Source: Allokutzneria oryzae (GTDB lineage Bacteria > Actinomycetota > Actinomycetes > Mycobacteriales > Pseudonocardiaceae). From it: DNA of 64,000 nucleotides. The notes under the pieces were generated by a model that saw nothing but the letters and a program-made list of their open reading frames with translations, was not told the DNA's origin and made no database searches. The translations under genes and the position numbers were made by a program. The stretch lies in the NCBI RefSeq assembly GCF_042429765.1, contig NZ_JBHLZU010000032.1, positions 148,254 through 212,253 of the forward strand, in the 5' to 3' direction. This document shows, piece after piece, positions 25,857-35,529 of this stretch (position 1 is the stretch's first letter; every line of letters begins with the position of its first letter).

Positions 25857-27865
25857 AGACCCTGTGGCGCCGTCGTTCCCAGGCCCCTGAGGCTCCCGGT
25901 CTCGGCGCCTCTGCCGTCGGAGCGGCGCTGGTCGTGCACCCCGGCGGCGGCCCGAGCCGTCCGACGCTCGCGCTCGCCGCCGCCCTTCCCGCTGATCCGG
26001 AACGGCTCGTGGTCGTGGTGGAGCCGCCGAGGGTGGGCGACGGCCTGTTCTGGGAGGCGCTCGCCGGGGTGCTCGCGGGCCGGGGCCCGGTGCGCCTGGT
26101 GCTGCCGGGCGCTGCGGGGGGCGCGAACCCACCGGCTCGCTGGCTCGCCGACCGGCTGGGCACCGAGGTCCTCGCCCCGGAGGGCCGGGTGGTGACGGTG
26201 CCGGGTGGCTCGGTGTTCGTGGCGGGCGGCCGGTGGCTGCGCCTGCGCCCCGGAGCCCCGCCGCTGCCCCTCGGCAGCCGGTTTCCGGTACCGCGGTGGG
26301 AGATCGGCCCTGTGCGGCCGTCACTGGGGCAGGCGTTCGTCGAGCAGATCCCCGCCGGGCTGTGGCTGCGGCCGCAACCGCCGGGTGGGCTGACCGGGCA
26401 GGTCTTCGCGTTGCCTTGCCTGCCCGACGTGCTCACTGTCGTGGTCGGCGACCCTGGTCGTCCGCCGGTGTGGGCCGAGGACGTCCGGGCGCTGCTCACC
26501 GCGATCCCCGCGGCGCTCCGTCCGGCCGTGCGGTTGGCGGGACTGGGAGACGACGGGCCGGGGCAGGACCTGGCCGATCGGCTCGGGGCCGCGGTGACGA
26601 GCTGGACCGGCCTGCCGGTCGCCTCCCGTGGCGGTGTGGACGTCGTCGCCGTGGATCGTGACGGTCGCCCGGCGTGGCGGCCGTTCGCCACCGTCCTGCG
26701 GCACTTTCCCGGCGGAGGTGAGCCGAAGGTGGTGCGCTATCGGTCACCTGCTGCCGGGCTCGTCGAACGACAGCCGGGCGTGTTCGCGTTCGCGGACGGA
26801 GTCGTCGCCGAGGTCGTCGAGTCCGGGCTGTGGGTGCGTGAGGACTCCCAACCCGGTGCCCCGCAAAAGGTTCGTGCGCTTCCGTTGGATCGGCAGTGGG
26901 CGAGGGTGACCGTCGCACCTGGGCTGGAAGACGCCGCTATCGCGCTTGTCTCCCGGTTGGACCCGCTGACCCGGGCCGGTGTGCGGTTGGTGTTCACCGA
27001 CTCCGACGGCGCAGCGCGGCACTCGCCGGTCAGGCGCGACGACTGCCCGACGATCGTGCTGCCCGCCGTTGCGGTGACCGCCGCTGAAGCCGTTCCGTTG
27101 CCCCCCGCACCGGAGCCGGTGGTGGTGCGGATCGAACCGGACCACCGCAGCACTCAGGCCGAGCGCGAGTGGATGCGCCGTTCGCTCGGTGCACGCTACG
27201 ACCACTACGCGAACGCGGTGCAGCGCCTGCTGGCGGAGAGGCCGGGGCTGCGCGGTGCGGGTGGCGGTCACGCAGACGCCGTGGTGGCCGATCTCGTCGC
27301 CGTTCAGGTCTTCGCCTCCGCCAAGGAGCAGCCGCTCGACGACGCGTTGCGGGCGGGCGATCTGGACAAGCTGCACCCGTATGCGGCCTGTGTCGTCTCC
27401 GGTCTGCGGAGGCTGCCCCGGTTCCGGGGGCCGGTGTGGTGCGGCGGCCTCGCCGACGGCAGTCCGCGGCGCGTCGGTGCGGAGTGCGCCGAACCGGGGT
27501 TCGTCAACGCGGTGGCCACCCCGGCGGTCGAGCTGCCCGGCGCGGAGGAGGTCGTGCTGTGGTCGGTGACCGGACGCCGGGCAGGCGACCTGTGGACCGA
27601 CCCCGGGGCGGAACGTCACCGGGTGGTGTTCGCCCCCGGGAGCAGGTTCCGGGTCCTGGACGTGGTCGAACCCGCCGACGGCCATCCGCGCCGGGTGCTG
27701 CTGCGGGAGCTGGTCGCCACGGAAACCGTTGCGGCACAGGAAGAACAAGACCGAAACGCGCTCGAAGGGCTGCGGGCGGAGGTCGGCCGCAGGGACGCGG
27801 CCGAGGACCGGGCGGCGCTGGCGAACCCGGCGAGCTTCGCGAGGGCGTTCCCGGTCAGCCCGTGA
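25853..27865 (+). CDS. T7SS-associated protein with ADP-ribosyltransferase-like C-terminus
   Basis: This 670-residue protein starts with the same ATGA coupling as its neighbours; an ATG at 25841 is possible. The N-terminal half is built of Val/Leu-rich strands and contains two related blocks, but has no catalytic motif I know. The C-terminal 220 residues look like an ADP-ribosyltransferase fold: Arg525 in RFRGPVW, a WSVTGRR segment (571-573) at the place of the STS motif, and VLLRELVATE at the end. The classical catalytic ExE pair is not evident, so enzymatic activity is uncertain. It occupies the place where other ESX loci carry EccE, but no EccE similarity is visible. It overlaps the convergent AAA gene by 11 bases. 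Confidence 0.6.
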   Translation: MKTLWRRRSQAPEAPGLGASAVGAALVVHPGGGPSRPTLALAAALPADPERLVVVVEPPRVGDGLFWEALAGVLAGRGPVRLVLPGAAGGANPPARWLADRLGTEVLAPEGRVVTVPGGSVFVAGGRWLRLRPGAPPLPLGSRFPVPRWEIGPVRPSLGQAFVEQIPAGLWLRPQPPGGLTGQVFALPCLPDVLTVVVGDPGRPPVWAEDVRALLTAIPAALRPAVRLAGLGDDGPGQDLADRLGAAVTSWTGLPVASRGGVDVVAVDRDGRPAWRPFATVLRHFPGGGEPKVVRYRSPAAGLVERQPGVFAFADGVVAEVVESGLWVREDSQPGAPQKVRALPLDRQWARVTVAPGLEDAAIALVSRLDPLTRAGVRLVFTDSDGAARHSPVRRDDCPTIVLPAVAVTAAEAVPLPPAPEPVVVRIEPDHRSTQAEREWMRRSLGARYDHYANAVQRLLAERPGLRGAGGGHADAVVADLVAVQVFASAKEQPLDDALRAGDLDKLHPYAACVVSGLRRLPRFRGPVWCGGLADGSPRRVGAECAEPGFVNAVATPAVELPGAEEVVLWSVTGRRAGDLWTDPGAERHRVVFAPGSRFRVLDVVEPADGHPRRVLLRELVATETVAAQEEQDRNALEGLRAEVGRRDAAEDRAALANPASFARAFPVSP

Positions 27866-30224
27866 CGTCCAGGTCCTCGGGACGCAGGTCGGTCAGCTCG
27901 GCCACCGACACCTCGGCCAGGTCCGCCAGGCGGGTGGCCTGCCGGTCGATCATCGCCTCGAAGGTCTTGCGCGCGGTGCGCCCGTTGCCGAAGTCCGCGC
28001 CCCTGGGCAAGGCGTCGAAGTAGCCGGTGAGGGCCGCCCTGGTGTCGTCGGCGAGCAGGTAGCCGTGCTTGTCCGCGATCTGGCCGACGATCGTGACCAG
28101 CTCGGCGGAGGTGTAGTCGGCGAAGGTGATCGTGCGGGTGAACCGGGACGCCAGGCCCGGGTTGGACGAGAGGAAGCCCGACATCTGCTCGGAATACCCT
28201 GCGGCGATGACCACCAGGTCGTCGCGGTGGTCCTCCATCAGCTTCACCAGGGTGTCGATGGCCTCCTGGCCGAAGTCCGGGCCGCTGCCCGCCGTGCTCG
28301 CCGACAGCGTGTACGCCTCGTCGATGAACAGCACCCCACCCAGCGCCTTGGTCACCGCCTCGGTCGTCTTGATCGCTGTGGCGCCGACGTACTGGGCCAC
28401 CAGGTCGGCCCGGGCAACCTCGACGAGATGCCCCTGCCGCAGCACACCCAGCTCGGCCAGGACGCTGCCGTAGAGACGGGCCACGGTGGTCTTGCCGGTG
28501 CCGGGCGAACCCGCGAACACCAGGTGCCTGCTCATCGGCGGCGCGGGCAGCCCCAGTTCCGTGCGCCGCCGGGCCATCTTGTTGAGGTTCACCAGCGCGG
28601 TCACGTCCTGCTTGACCCCGGCGAGCCCGGTCAGCCCGTGCAGCTCGACGAGAGCGTCCTCGGTGGCTTCGACCGTCTTCTGCGCCGGTGCGCGAACCTC
28701 GGCCGCGCGGACCGGAACCTGGTGGGACACACGGTCTCCGGTTACCGGTTCGCCGTTGACCCGGCAGTGCTCCAGCCGCAGCCGCCCACCTTCGTCAACC
28801 CGCACGCCCGCGCCACCGCAGTCCTTGACCTCCACCCGGACCAGCGCGAGCTCACCGTTCGGTTCGACCACCGCGCCGGGCTCCTCGGTTTCGGCGAGCA
28901 CGCTGTCCCGCAGCGCCACGCTCCCGTCGGCGACGTGGACGCCGGGGCCGGCGGTGCGCGTGGTTCGCACCTCGCCGAAGGTCGGTGCTGCTCCTTCATC
29001 GACCCGGACTCCAGCCCCGCCGGCGTCGACGATCTCCACCTGGTCGAAGCGGCCCTGTGCGCGCCCGCCGACTCGAACGGCGTCACCACCACACCCGCTG
29101 ACCAGCAGCTTGCGCAACACCGGGCGGGCCTCGGAATGGACCTCCACGGCCGGACCCCGCACATCGAGCACGTCGAGACGGTCGAACTCCGCCGTTGACC
29201 CCTCGGCCAGCACCACGCCGTGGCCGTCGCGGACGGTGGTGTGCCGGAAGTCCGGCCTGCTCGCGCCGCCGACCGCGACACCCGCTCCGCCGCAGTCGGT
29301 GATCTCGCAGTTCTCGAAGACACCGCGCGAACGGCCGCCGACGCGGATCCCACCGGCTTCGGCGCGGGTGACCCGCAACGAGGTGACCAGCGGGTCGGCG
29401 CCGTCACCGACCACCATGCCCGTGCCCGCGACGCCGGTGACCGAGCAGTCCCGCACGGTGGTCCTCGTCCTGGTGGTCAGGTGGAAACCGGCGTCGGCGC
29501 AGTCGCGCACCCGGACCCGCAGCAGTGACGGGCCGCTGTCGTCGGCGAGGGCGACCGCCGGTTTGCCCACGGCGTAGATCTCGCAGTCCTCCACCCGCCC
29601 CACGGCGTGCCCGGTGGCGTAGACGCCGTTGCCGTCGCCGTTGCGCAGCACGCTCCGCCGGACCACCAGGTTGCCGCGCTCGGCCAGGACGATGGCCGAG
29701 GTCTTCAGCTCCTCGATGACGCAGTCCTCGACCACGCCGGGGCTGCTGGAGGTGCTCATCACCCCCGCGCCGCCGGGGTTGGTCACCCGGCACTCCCGCA
29801 TGGCCACCGAACCGCTTTCCCGCGCCAGCACGGCGGTCCAGCCCCGCGTGGTGATCTCGCACCCGTCGAGGGTGAGCTGTCCATTGTGGACGTCCACGGC
29901 GGGCAGGTCCCCGTCTCCGCCGTGGATGGTCAGCCCGTCGAGCTTGGCCCCAGCCGCCCCGGAGACCACGGCGCTGCCCTGCCACGAGCCGAGCGTGACC
30001 GTGCCCGGACCGCCGTGGGCGCGGATGGTGACCGTCCGGGACAGCACCAGGTTCTCCTCGTACCGGCCCGGCCACACCGTGATCAGCGCGCCCTCGGGCG
30101 CGGCGGCCACCGCGTCGCCGATCGTGCGGTAGCCGGTCTGCTGGTCGCGCGAGACCGCGAACAGGGGCGGCGTCATGCCCCGGACGATACGACCGGTCTG
30201 CCGCAGCTCATCTGCGTCTCGCAT
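27855..30224 (-). CDS. Beta-helix/AAA+ ATPase fusion (EccA/CbbX type)
   Basis: This 789-residue protein starts with about 20 repeats of a right-handed parallel beta-helix (residues 30-500, with recurring G-G-A-G-V-x-V patterns). It ends with a CbbX/EccA-type AAA+ ATPase: Walker A GSPGTGKTT with Lys578, Walker B VLFIDE at 635-636, and a sensor region ASRFTRTITF. EccA ATPases act in the cytosol on T7SS substrates or chaperones, and here the usual TPR-type N-terminus is replaced by the beta-helix. It faces the T7SS operon tail to tail. The start at 30224 has a GAAGG site nine bases upstream. An ATG at 30176 is an alternative. Confidence 0.85.
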   Translation of the reverse strand: MRDADELRQTGRIVRGMTPPLFAVSRDQQTGYRTIGDAVAAAPEGALITVWPGRYEENLVLSRTVTIRAHGGPGTVTLGSWQGSAVVSGAAGAKLDGLTIHGGDGDLPAVDVHNGQLTLDGCEITTRGWTAVLARESGSVAMRECRVTNPGGAGVMSTSSSPGVVEDCVIEELKTSAIVLAERGNLVVRRSVLRNGDGNGVYATGHAVGRVEDCEIYAVGKPAVALADDSGPSLLRVRVRDCADAGFHLTTRTRTTVRDCSVTGVAGTGMVVGDGADPLVTSLRVTRAEAGGIRVGGRSRGVFENCEITDCGGAGVAVGGASRPDFRHTTVRDGHGVVLAEGSTAEFDRLDVLDVRGPAVEVHSEARPVLRKLLVSGCGGDAVRVGGRAQGRFDQVEIVDAGGAGVRVDEGAAPTFGEVRTTRTAGPGVHVADGSVALRDSVLAETEEPGAVVEPNGELALVRVEVKDCGGAGVRVDEGGRLRLEHCRVNGEPVTGDRVSHQVPVRAAEVRAPAQKTVEATEDALVELHGLTGLAGVKQDVTALVNLNKMARRRTELGLPAPPMSRHLVFAGSPGTGKTTVARLYGSVLAELGVLRQGHLVEVARADLVAQYVGATAIKTTEAVTKALGGVLFIDEAYTLSASTAGSGPDFGQEAIDTLVKLMEDHRDDLVVIAAGYSEQMSGFLSSNPGLASRFTRTITFADYTSAELVTIVGQIADKHGYLLADDTRAALTGYFDALPRGADFGNGRTARKTFEAMIDRQATRLADLAEVSVAELTDLRPEDLDVTG

Positions 30225-31000
30225 GACTCTGGACCTTCGACGGCGAAGTCCTGACTTTCGGCCACTGAGCCTTGCCTGCCGGGGAGGAAGGATCGATCTG
30301 GACGACGACCGTTGTCGTCAAGTTTCGGATCACTCGAAAGTGTTCTGCGTGGTCAAAGGCTGACTGTTGGTCCAGATTGTGCTGCCTTTCGTCCATATTT
30401 CGTGCGAGTGGGCAACTTGGGCCGGCCAACCTGCTGCAGCGGTCACCCTTGTGATTGCTTCAGGCGACCACGAGGCAGTGGATCTTTCCCAGTGACCCTC
30501 GATGGGGGCGCGATCAGGTCGTCGGAGTAGTGTCGTCGGAGTAGCAGAGACTCGCTCCGCCGGTACACGACCGGACGGCGTTGCTCGTCTCCGGCATGCT
30601 GCGGAAGGACGCCTCCGGCGAGGCACTCGCACCAACACCGGCGCATTGAGCCCGTTCAACCAGGCCGCCCTGGTCGTCCGCACACCGGCACGGGGATCAG
30701 CGCCGCTGGCCGCGAAGAGGACTGGCGACGGCCATCTCCGCACCCGACGGCTGGCCCCCCTGGACCTTTCAGGTGCGGCTCTCGCACCCGTCGAGGGTGA
30801 GCTGTCCATTGTGGACGTCCACGGCGGCCACCGAGTTCCGGCTCATCCGCGCGTGACTGTGGACCTTTGGCGGTGAAGTCTGGCCTTCCGGTCAGCGCCA
30901 GCCGAGCGGGTGGTTCCGCCGCGTCCTGACTTCGAGCACTTCAGATGCATCAGTAGGATCTCGACGACCCATTCGTTCGGCCGCAAAAAGGGTTCAGGCG
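30225..31000. other. Intergenic region with decayed duplicate of the beta-helix gene
   Basis: This 776-bp gap between divergent genes has no convincing intact gene. It carries the upstream regions of both neighbours, and its right half holds the duplicated fragments listed separately. The central part (about 30260-30770) shows no coding bias that I can follow through any frame and no recognisable protein. Confidence 0.6.
30780..30898 (-). pseudogene. Relic of a duplicated beta-helix/AAA gene start
   Basis: Bases 30780-30827 are identical over 48 positions to 29855-29902 inside the beta-helix gene. Bases about 30841-30898 align, with mismatches and a small gap, to 30205-30264 at that gene's start. 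The order and orientation are conserved, but about 300 bp between the two blocks are missing. This is the remains of a tandem duplication of the gene's 5' part, with an internal deletion and no surviving reading frame. Confidence 0.75.
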
Positions 31001-33799
31001 TTGCTCGTAGGACGTGCTCGTGAGCTGTCGATGATCGATTCCGTGCTGACGGGTTCCACGCTCCTCAAACCCGGCAGCCTGCTGATCGAAGGACCGGCCG
31101 GGATAGGGAAGTCGGCGTTGCTGACGGCGGCCAGGAGCATGGGCAACCGAGCCGGGTACCTGGTGCTGTCGGCCTCGGCCAGTGAGGTGGAGAACGACTT
31201 CGCCTTCGGAGTGGTGCGGCAGCTGTTCGATCCCGTCGTGCTGACCAGCGAGTCGTCCCCGTTCGTCGGCCCGGCCCAGCACGCCGCCACGGTCTTCGCC
31301 GCAGACGCCCTGGGCTACCGGGACGCGGAGGCGGGTTTCGCCCGCATGCACGGTCTGTTCTGGCTGGCGGTCAACCTGGCCGCCGAGCGGCCGGTGCTGA
31401 TCCTGGTCGACGACGTCCAGTGGGCCGACGCCCCGTCGCTGCGGTGGCTGGGCTACCTCCTGCGCCGGATGACCGACCTGCCGATCACAGTGGTTCTGGC
31501 GAAGCGCTCGGGGGACCGCCGGCCCAGCGGTTCCGAGCTGGAGGATGTCCTCGCGCGCTTGGCCGAACGGATCGGCCTCACCGGTTTGGACAGCGGCGCC
31601 GTGGCGGACATGGGCTCGGCCTACTTCGCCGACGCGGCCGAGCCCGGGTTCTGGGACGCCTGCCTGGCGGCGACCGGGGGGAACCCGTTCCTGCTCAAGG
31701 CGCTGTTCCGCAGCTGCGCCTCGGCGGGCATGGCGCCGGTCGCGGACTCCGGTGTGCGGATCATGAGTTTCGGGCCGCCTGAGGTCGCCTCGATCGTGCG
31801 CCGCGAGCTGCGCCGGGTCGGCTCGCTGGCGGACCGGCTGGTCACCGCGCTCGCCGTGCTCGGCGACACCACCGACCTCGACGTGCTGGCGGCGGTCGCT
31901 GACGTCGAGCCCGACCGCGCCGCCGACTTGGTCCGCGCTCTCGTCGGCGGGGGAATCCTGGTGCGTGAGCGGAACTCGGTCCGATTTGCACACTCGATCA
32001 TCGGTGCGGCGCTGCTCGCCGACGGGGAGTTGGCCGAGGCAGGCGAGTCGCTGAACGCCTCCGCCGCGCGCGTGCTCGCGGAGCGGGGCGCCGCACCGGA
32101 GCGGGTCGCGGCGCACCTGCTGCGCGCCGCGCCCGTCGGGCAGCCGTGGGCGGCGCAGACCCTGAAGCAGGCGGCCGACGAGGCGCTCCGGCGCGGCGCC
32201 CCGGACAGCGCGGTGTCCTATCTGCACCGGGTGTTGCAGGAGCCGTGTTCCAACGCCGAGCGCGCCACGCTGTCGGTCGAGGTGGGGCGGGCCGAGGCCA
32301 ACATCGATCTCGGCGCCGCCATCGAACACCTGCGCGCGGGGATGAGCCTGTCGTCGGAGCCGCGTGATGTCGCCGCCGTCGCGGTGGATCTGGCCCGTGC
32401 GCTCTGCGCGGCCGACCAGCAGCCCGCCGCGGTCGCCCTCCTCGACCGGGTGCGGCGCGAGCTGGCGCCGCACGAGCCGGAACTGGCCGCCCAGGTCGAG
32501 GGCGAGTGGATCGGAACCGGGCTGCTCCTGCTCTCCAGCGCGCCGGACGTGCTCGCGCACCTGAAGGCGGCCGGTGCTGACGGCGCGGCGCGCAGGCGCA
32601 GCTTCCAGGAGCTGATGCAGGCCCACAGCAGGCAGGAGACCATCGACTACGCGACCGAGACGCTGCGTGCCCTCGCGGGTGCGGGTGACGACGGCGCCTC
32701 CTCCGTCCTGTCGGGCTCGGTCGCGGCGCTGGCCGCCGCCGATGAGTTCTCCCTCGCGCTGGCGCACTGCGACGCCGCCATCGACCGAGCCCTCGCGCGC
32801 GGAGCGGTGCTCAGCTACGCCGCGCTGTGCGCGCAGCGCGCCGAGGTCCACGCCCGGATGGGCCGTATTCCCGACTGGTACAGCGACGCGCAGGTCAGCC
32901 TGGACGCCCGCGTCAAGCTCGGCCTCCCGCTGCGCAACAACCACGCTCTGGTGACCATCGGGCAGATGGTCTCGGCCCTGGTGCACCAGGCGCGGCTGGA
33001 CGAGGCCGACCGGCTGCTCGGCCGCGCCGATCTACTGGGGGAGGTGCCCGAGCACCTGTTCGGCACCTGGACGCTGATCAGCAGGGCCCGGCTCAAGGCG
33101 GCCCGCGGCGACCTGCGGGCCGGTCTGGCGGACTACCTGGAATGCGGCAGGCGCCTGCTCCAGTTCGGCCTGTCGAACCCCGCCGTGGCCGCCTGGCGGT
33201 CTGAGGCCGCGCTGCTCTGGCACCGGTCCGGCGAGACCACCAAGGCGCTCGACCTCGTCGAGGAGGAGCTCGACCTCGCGCGCGCGTGGGGCGCGCCGAA
33301 ACCGATCGGTGTCGCCCTGCGCGAGCTCGGCCTGATCAAGGGTGGCCCCTCCGCGCTCGCGCTGCTGGCCGAGTCGCGGGCGGTGCTCAAGGACTCGCCC
33401 TGCCGCCTGCAGTACGCGTTGTCCACCGCCGCGGTCGGTGTCGCCTTGCGGGACGCCGGGCATGTCACCGACGCGCGTGAGCAGTTCCGGTCCGCCATCG
33501 AGCTGGCCTACCACTGCGGCGCCGTCCACCTCGCCCAGGAGGTGGAGGCCGACCTCCGGGCCAGCGGCGGCCGTCCGTCGGGGCGCACGGGCGACGGCGT
33601 CGCCGCCCTGACCCCGAGCGAGCGCCGGGTCGCGGCGCTCGCCGCCCAGGGGCGGACCAACCGGCAGATCGCCGAACAGCTCTTCGTGGGACTGCGCACC
33701 GTGGAGATCCACCTGACCAATGCCTACCGGAAGCTGGCGATCTCCGGACGAGCGGACCTGCCCGAGGTGTTTGCCTGCGAGCCGACCGCCGTGCTGTGA
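31001..33799 (+). CDS. Large ATP-binding LuxR-family (LAL) transcriptional regulator
   Basis: This 932-residue regulator has the LAL/MalT layout. An N-terminal AAA/NACHT-like ATPase comes first (Walker A GPAGIGKSALL with Lys37, Walker B LILVDDVQWAD). Next comes a long helical TPR-like sensor region (about 330-850). The end is a LuxR helix-turn-helix (about 865-925, TPSERRVAALAAQGRTNRQIAEQL). The TTG start is chosen because LAL proteins begin LVGRxREL; AAAAGGG lies 9 bases upstream. Such regulators often activate adjacent secondary-metabolite genes, so the KAS III/SDR/P450 set downstream is a plausible target. Confidence 0.9.
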   Translation: MLVGRARELSMIDSVLTGSTLLKPGSLLIEGPAGIGKSALLTAARSMGNRAGYLVLSASASEVENDFAFGVVRQLFDPVVLTSESSPFVGPAQHAATVFAADALGYRDAEAGFARMHGLFWLAVNLAAERPVLILVDDVQWADAPSLRWLGYLLRRMTDLPITVVLAKRSGDRRPSGSELEDVLARLAERIGLTGLDSGAVADMGSAYFADAAEPGFWDACLAATGGNPFLLKALFRSCASAGMAPVADSGVRIMSFGPPEVASIVRRELRRVGSLADRLVTALAVLGDTTDLDVLAAVADVEPDRAADLVRALVGGGILVRERNSVRFAHSIIGAALLADGELAEAGESLNASAARVLAERGAAPERVAAHLLRAAPVGQPWAAQTLKQAADEALRRGAPDSAVSYLHRVLQEPCSNAERATLSVEVGRAEANIDLGAAIEHLRAGMSLSSEPRDVAAVAVDLARALCAADQQPAAVALLDRVRRELAPHEPELAAQVEGEWIGTGLLLLSSAPDVLAHLKAAGADGAARRRSFQELMQAHSRQETIDYATETLRALAGAGDDGASSVLSGSVAALAAADEFSLALAHCDAAIDRALARGAVLSYAALCAQRAEVHARMGRIPDWYSDAQVSLDARVKLGLPLRNNHALVTIGQMVSALVHQARLDEADRLLGRADLLGEVPEHLFGTWTLISRARLKAARGDLRAGLADYLECGRRLLQFGLSNPAVAAWRSEAALLWHRSGETTKALDLVEEELDLARAWGAPKPIGVALRELGLIKGGPSALALLAESRAVLKDSPCRLQYALSTAAVGVALRDAGHVTDAREQFRSAIELAYHCGAVHLAQEVEADLRASGGRPSGRTGDGVAALTPSERRVAALAAQGRTNRQIAEQLFVGLRTVEIHLTNAYRKLAISGRADLPEVFACEPTAVL

Positions 33800-34463
33800 C
33801 CCGTCAGATCCGGGAACGCAGGAGCGCGGTTCGGTCGAGCAGGCCGCTGACCGTCGTTGCCGAGTCACTGGTTCCGTGAGACACAGCTCTTGGCTCGGCA
33901 GATGTGGCGCGTCTTCGGCTTCGGGCGCCGCGCCAGCGGCGAACAACAGGCCCCGCACAACGCGATGCCCGGCCATCACGACTTGACTCGCGTCCCATCG
34001 TTGTTCTTGCGGTGGCTCGGGTCGTTGTGCTGGCGCCACAAGCCGGTGCGCCCGTCCGGGGGCAAGGCCGCGTCCAGCCCGGGCAGCAAGTCTGAGGTGG
34101 CTTCGAGTCCCCCTTGCGGCAAGACGAGCGCGTGGCGACCCTGCGGAGCTTCTGGACGCGCCCGGCGGTGTCGGCGTTCCGTTCGGGGAACCAGGACATC
34201 GTCGTTGTTCTCCCGATTCCGGCGTCCTCCGCAAGACCGCGAAAGGAGAATGTTCAGGTCGGCCGGCGTCGTCAACCGAAAAGTCAGAAAATTTCGGTCT
34301 CCTCTCGATGTGGTCGAGTTGTCGCAGGATGGTGAGCATGTGAGAGGTGACCGAAATGCTGCCCGAAACATTTGAGGTCTGTGCCTTATCGGTTGGTCGG
34401 GTGTGAAGTAGCGTGTCGGCATCCCGTGCTCCACGGCTTGTTCCGTTCCGAGAGGCATGTAGG
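33800..34463. other. Non-coding gap with frameshifted coding-like remnant
   Basis: This 664-bp gap lies between the LAL regulator and the KAS III gene. On the minus strand, bases about 34199-34100 (an open frame starting MSWFPERNADTAG) and then 34130-33976 in another frame (ending NNDGTRVKS) both show high third-position G/C. That looks like a small decayed gene with a frameshift. I do not recognise the product. The last 200 bp are less GC-rich and probably hold the promoter of the KAS III operon. Confidence 0.35.
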
Positions 34464-35480
34464 TTGAGTTGTATTACGTCTCGCGGCAACAACCATTGGC
34501 CCCATCGGGCCGGTGTGTTGACCGGCCTTGGCAGCTGTCTTCCGCTGGGGGTTGTTTCCAATGCGGAACTCGCGCTGACCGTGGATACCAGCGACGAGTG
34601 GGTTCGGACGCGAACCGGGATCTCGGCGCGGCGTCACGTATCGGAGTCGGTCGACGTCATGGACCTGGCCACAGCGGCCGGGCGCAACGCGTTGATCGCT
34701 GCGGAACTGGCCTCTGTCGACGCGCTGGTCCTCGCGACCAGCACGCCCCGCCGCCCCTGCCCGGCCGGTGCCCCTGAGATCGCTTCCCGTCTCGGGCTGG
34801 GGCCGATACCCGCTTTCGACGTCATGGCCATGTGCAGTGGCTTCCTGTACGCGCTTTCGACAGCCGCGGGTCTCATCAGCGCAGGCGTTGCCCAGAGTGT
34901 CCTGGTGGTCGCCGCCGAAACCTACAGCCGGATTCTCAACCCGGATGATCGCGCGACCGCGGTCATCTTCGGAGACGGCGCCGGTGCTGCCGTCCTGCGT
35001 CGCGGAGAACCAGACGAACCTGGTGCATTGTTGGCGATGGACCTGGGAAGCGACGGATCCCGGAGCGACTTGATCCATGTCCCGGGCAGCGGCGGCGAAG
35101 GGCCATATCTGGTCATGGAGGGCCGGAAGGTCTATCGCCAGGCCATCGAAAAGATCTCCGCGTCCTCGATGAGGGTCATCAAAGACTGCGGCTGGGCGAC
35201 GGAGGACGTCGACCTGCTGGTGCCGCACCAGGCCAACGCCCGCATCGTCCAGGCTGTCGCCCAACGACTGGGAATCGCAGAGGAACGAACTGTCTGCGCT
35301 ATTGCGGAAGTGGGTAACACCGCGGCCGCGTCCATTCCTCTGGCGTTGTCCACGGCGATGGGGTCCGGAGCACTGGCTCCCGGTCACCGCACCGTCCTCA
35401 CGGCGTTCGGCGGCGGTCTGACCTGGGGGTCCGCCGCGCTGATCTGGCCCCGCGTCAGGTCGGTCCACTCGGAACTGTGA
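34464..35480 (+). CDS. 3-oxoacyl-ACP synthase III (KAS III, FabH-like)
   Basis: This is a thiolase-fold enzyme that condenses an acyl-CoA starter with malonyl-ACP. All three catalytic residues are present: Cys124 (VMAMCSGFLYAL), His255 (VPHQANARI) and Asn285 (EVGNTAAAS). The DTSDEWVRTRTGI signature is also there. A TTG start at 34464 is chosen because AGAGG lies eight bases upstream and it keeps the first beta strand (GVLTGLGS). GTG at 34413 or 34515 are alternatives. No fatty-acid or PKS genes flank it; instead it heads a run with an SDR and a P450, so it probably supplies a starter or acyl chain for a specialised metabolite. Confidence 0.9.
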   Translation: MSCITSRGNNHWPHRAGVLTGLGSCLPLGVVSNAELALTVDTSDEWVRTRTGISARRHVSESVDVMDLATAAGRNALIAAELASVDALVLATSTPRRPCPAGAPEIASRLGLGPIPAFDVMAMCSGFLYALSTAAGLISAGVAQSVLVVAAETYSRILNPDDRATAVIFGDGAGAAVLRRGEPDEPGALLAMDLGSDGSRSDLIHVPGSGGEGPYLVMEGRKVYRQAIEKISASSMRVIKDCGWATEDVDLLVPHQANARIVQAVAQRLGIAEERTVCAIAEVGNTAAASIPLALSTAMGSGALAPGHRTVLTAFGGGLTWGSAALIWPRVRSVHSEL

Positions 35481-35529
35481 CCCGCTGCAGGCACGTCAGT
35501 TCGATTTCAACCGAGAGAAAGCCAAGTCG

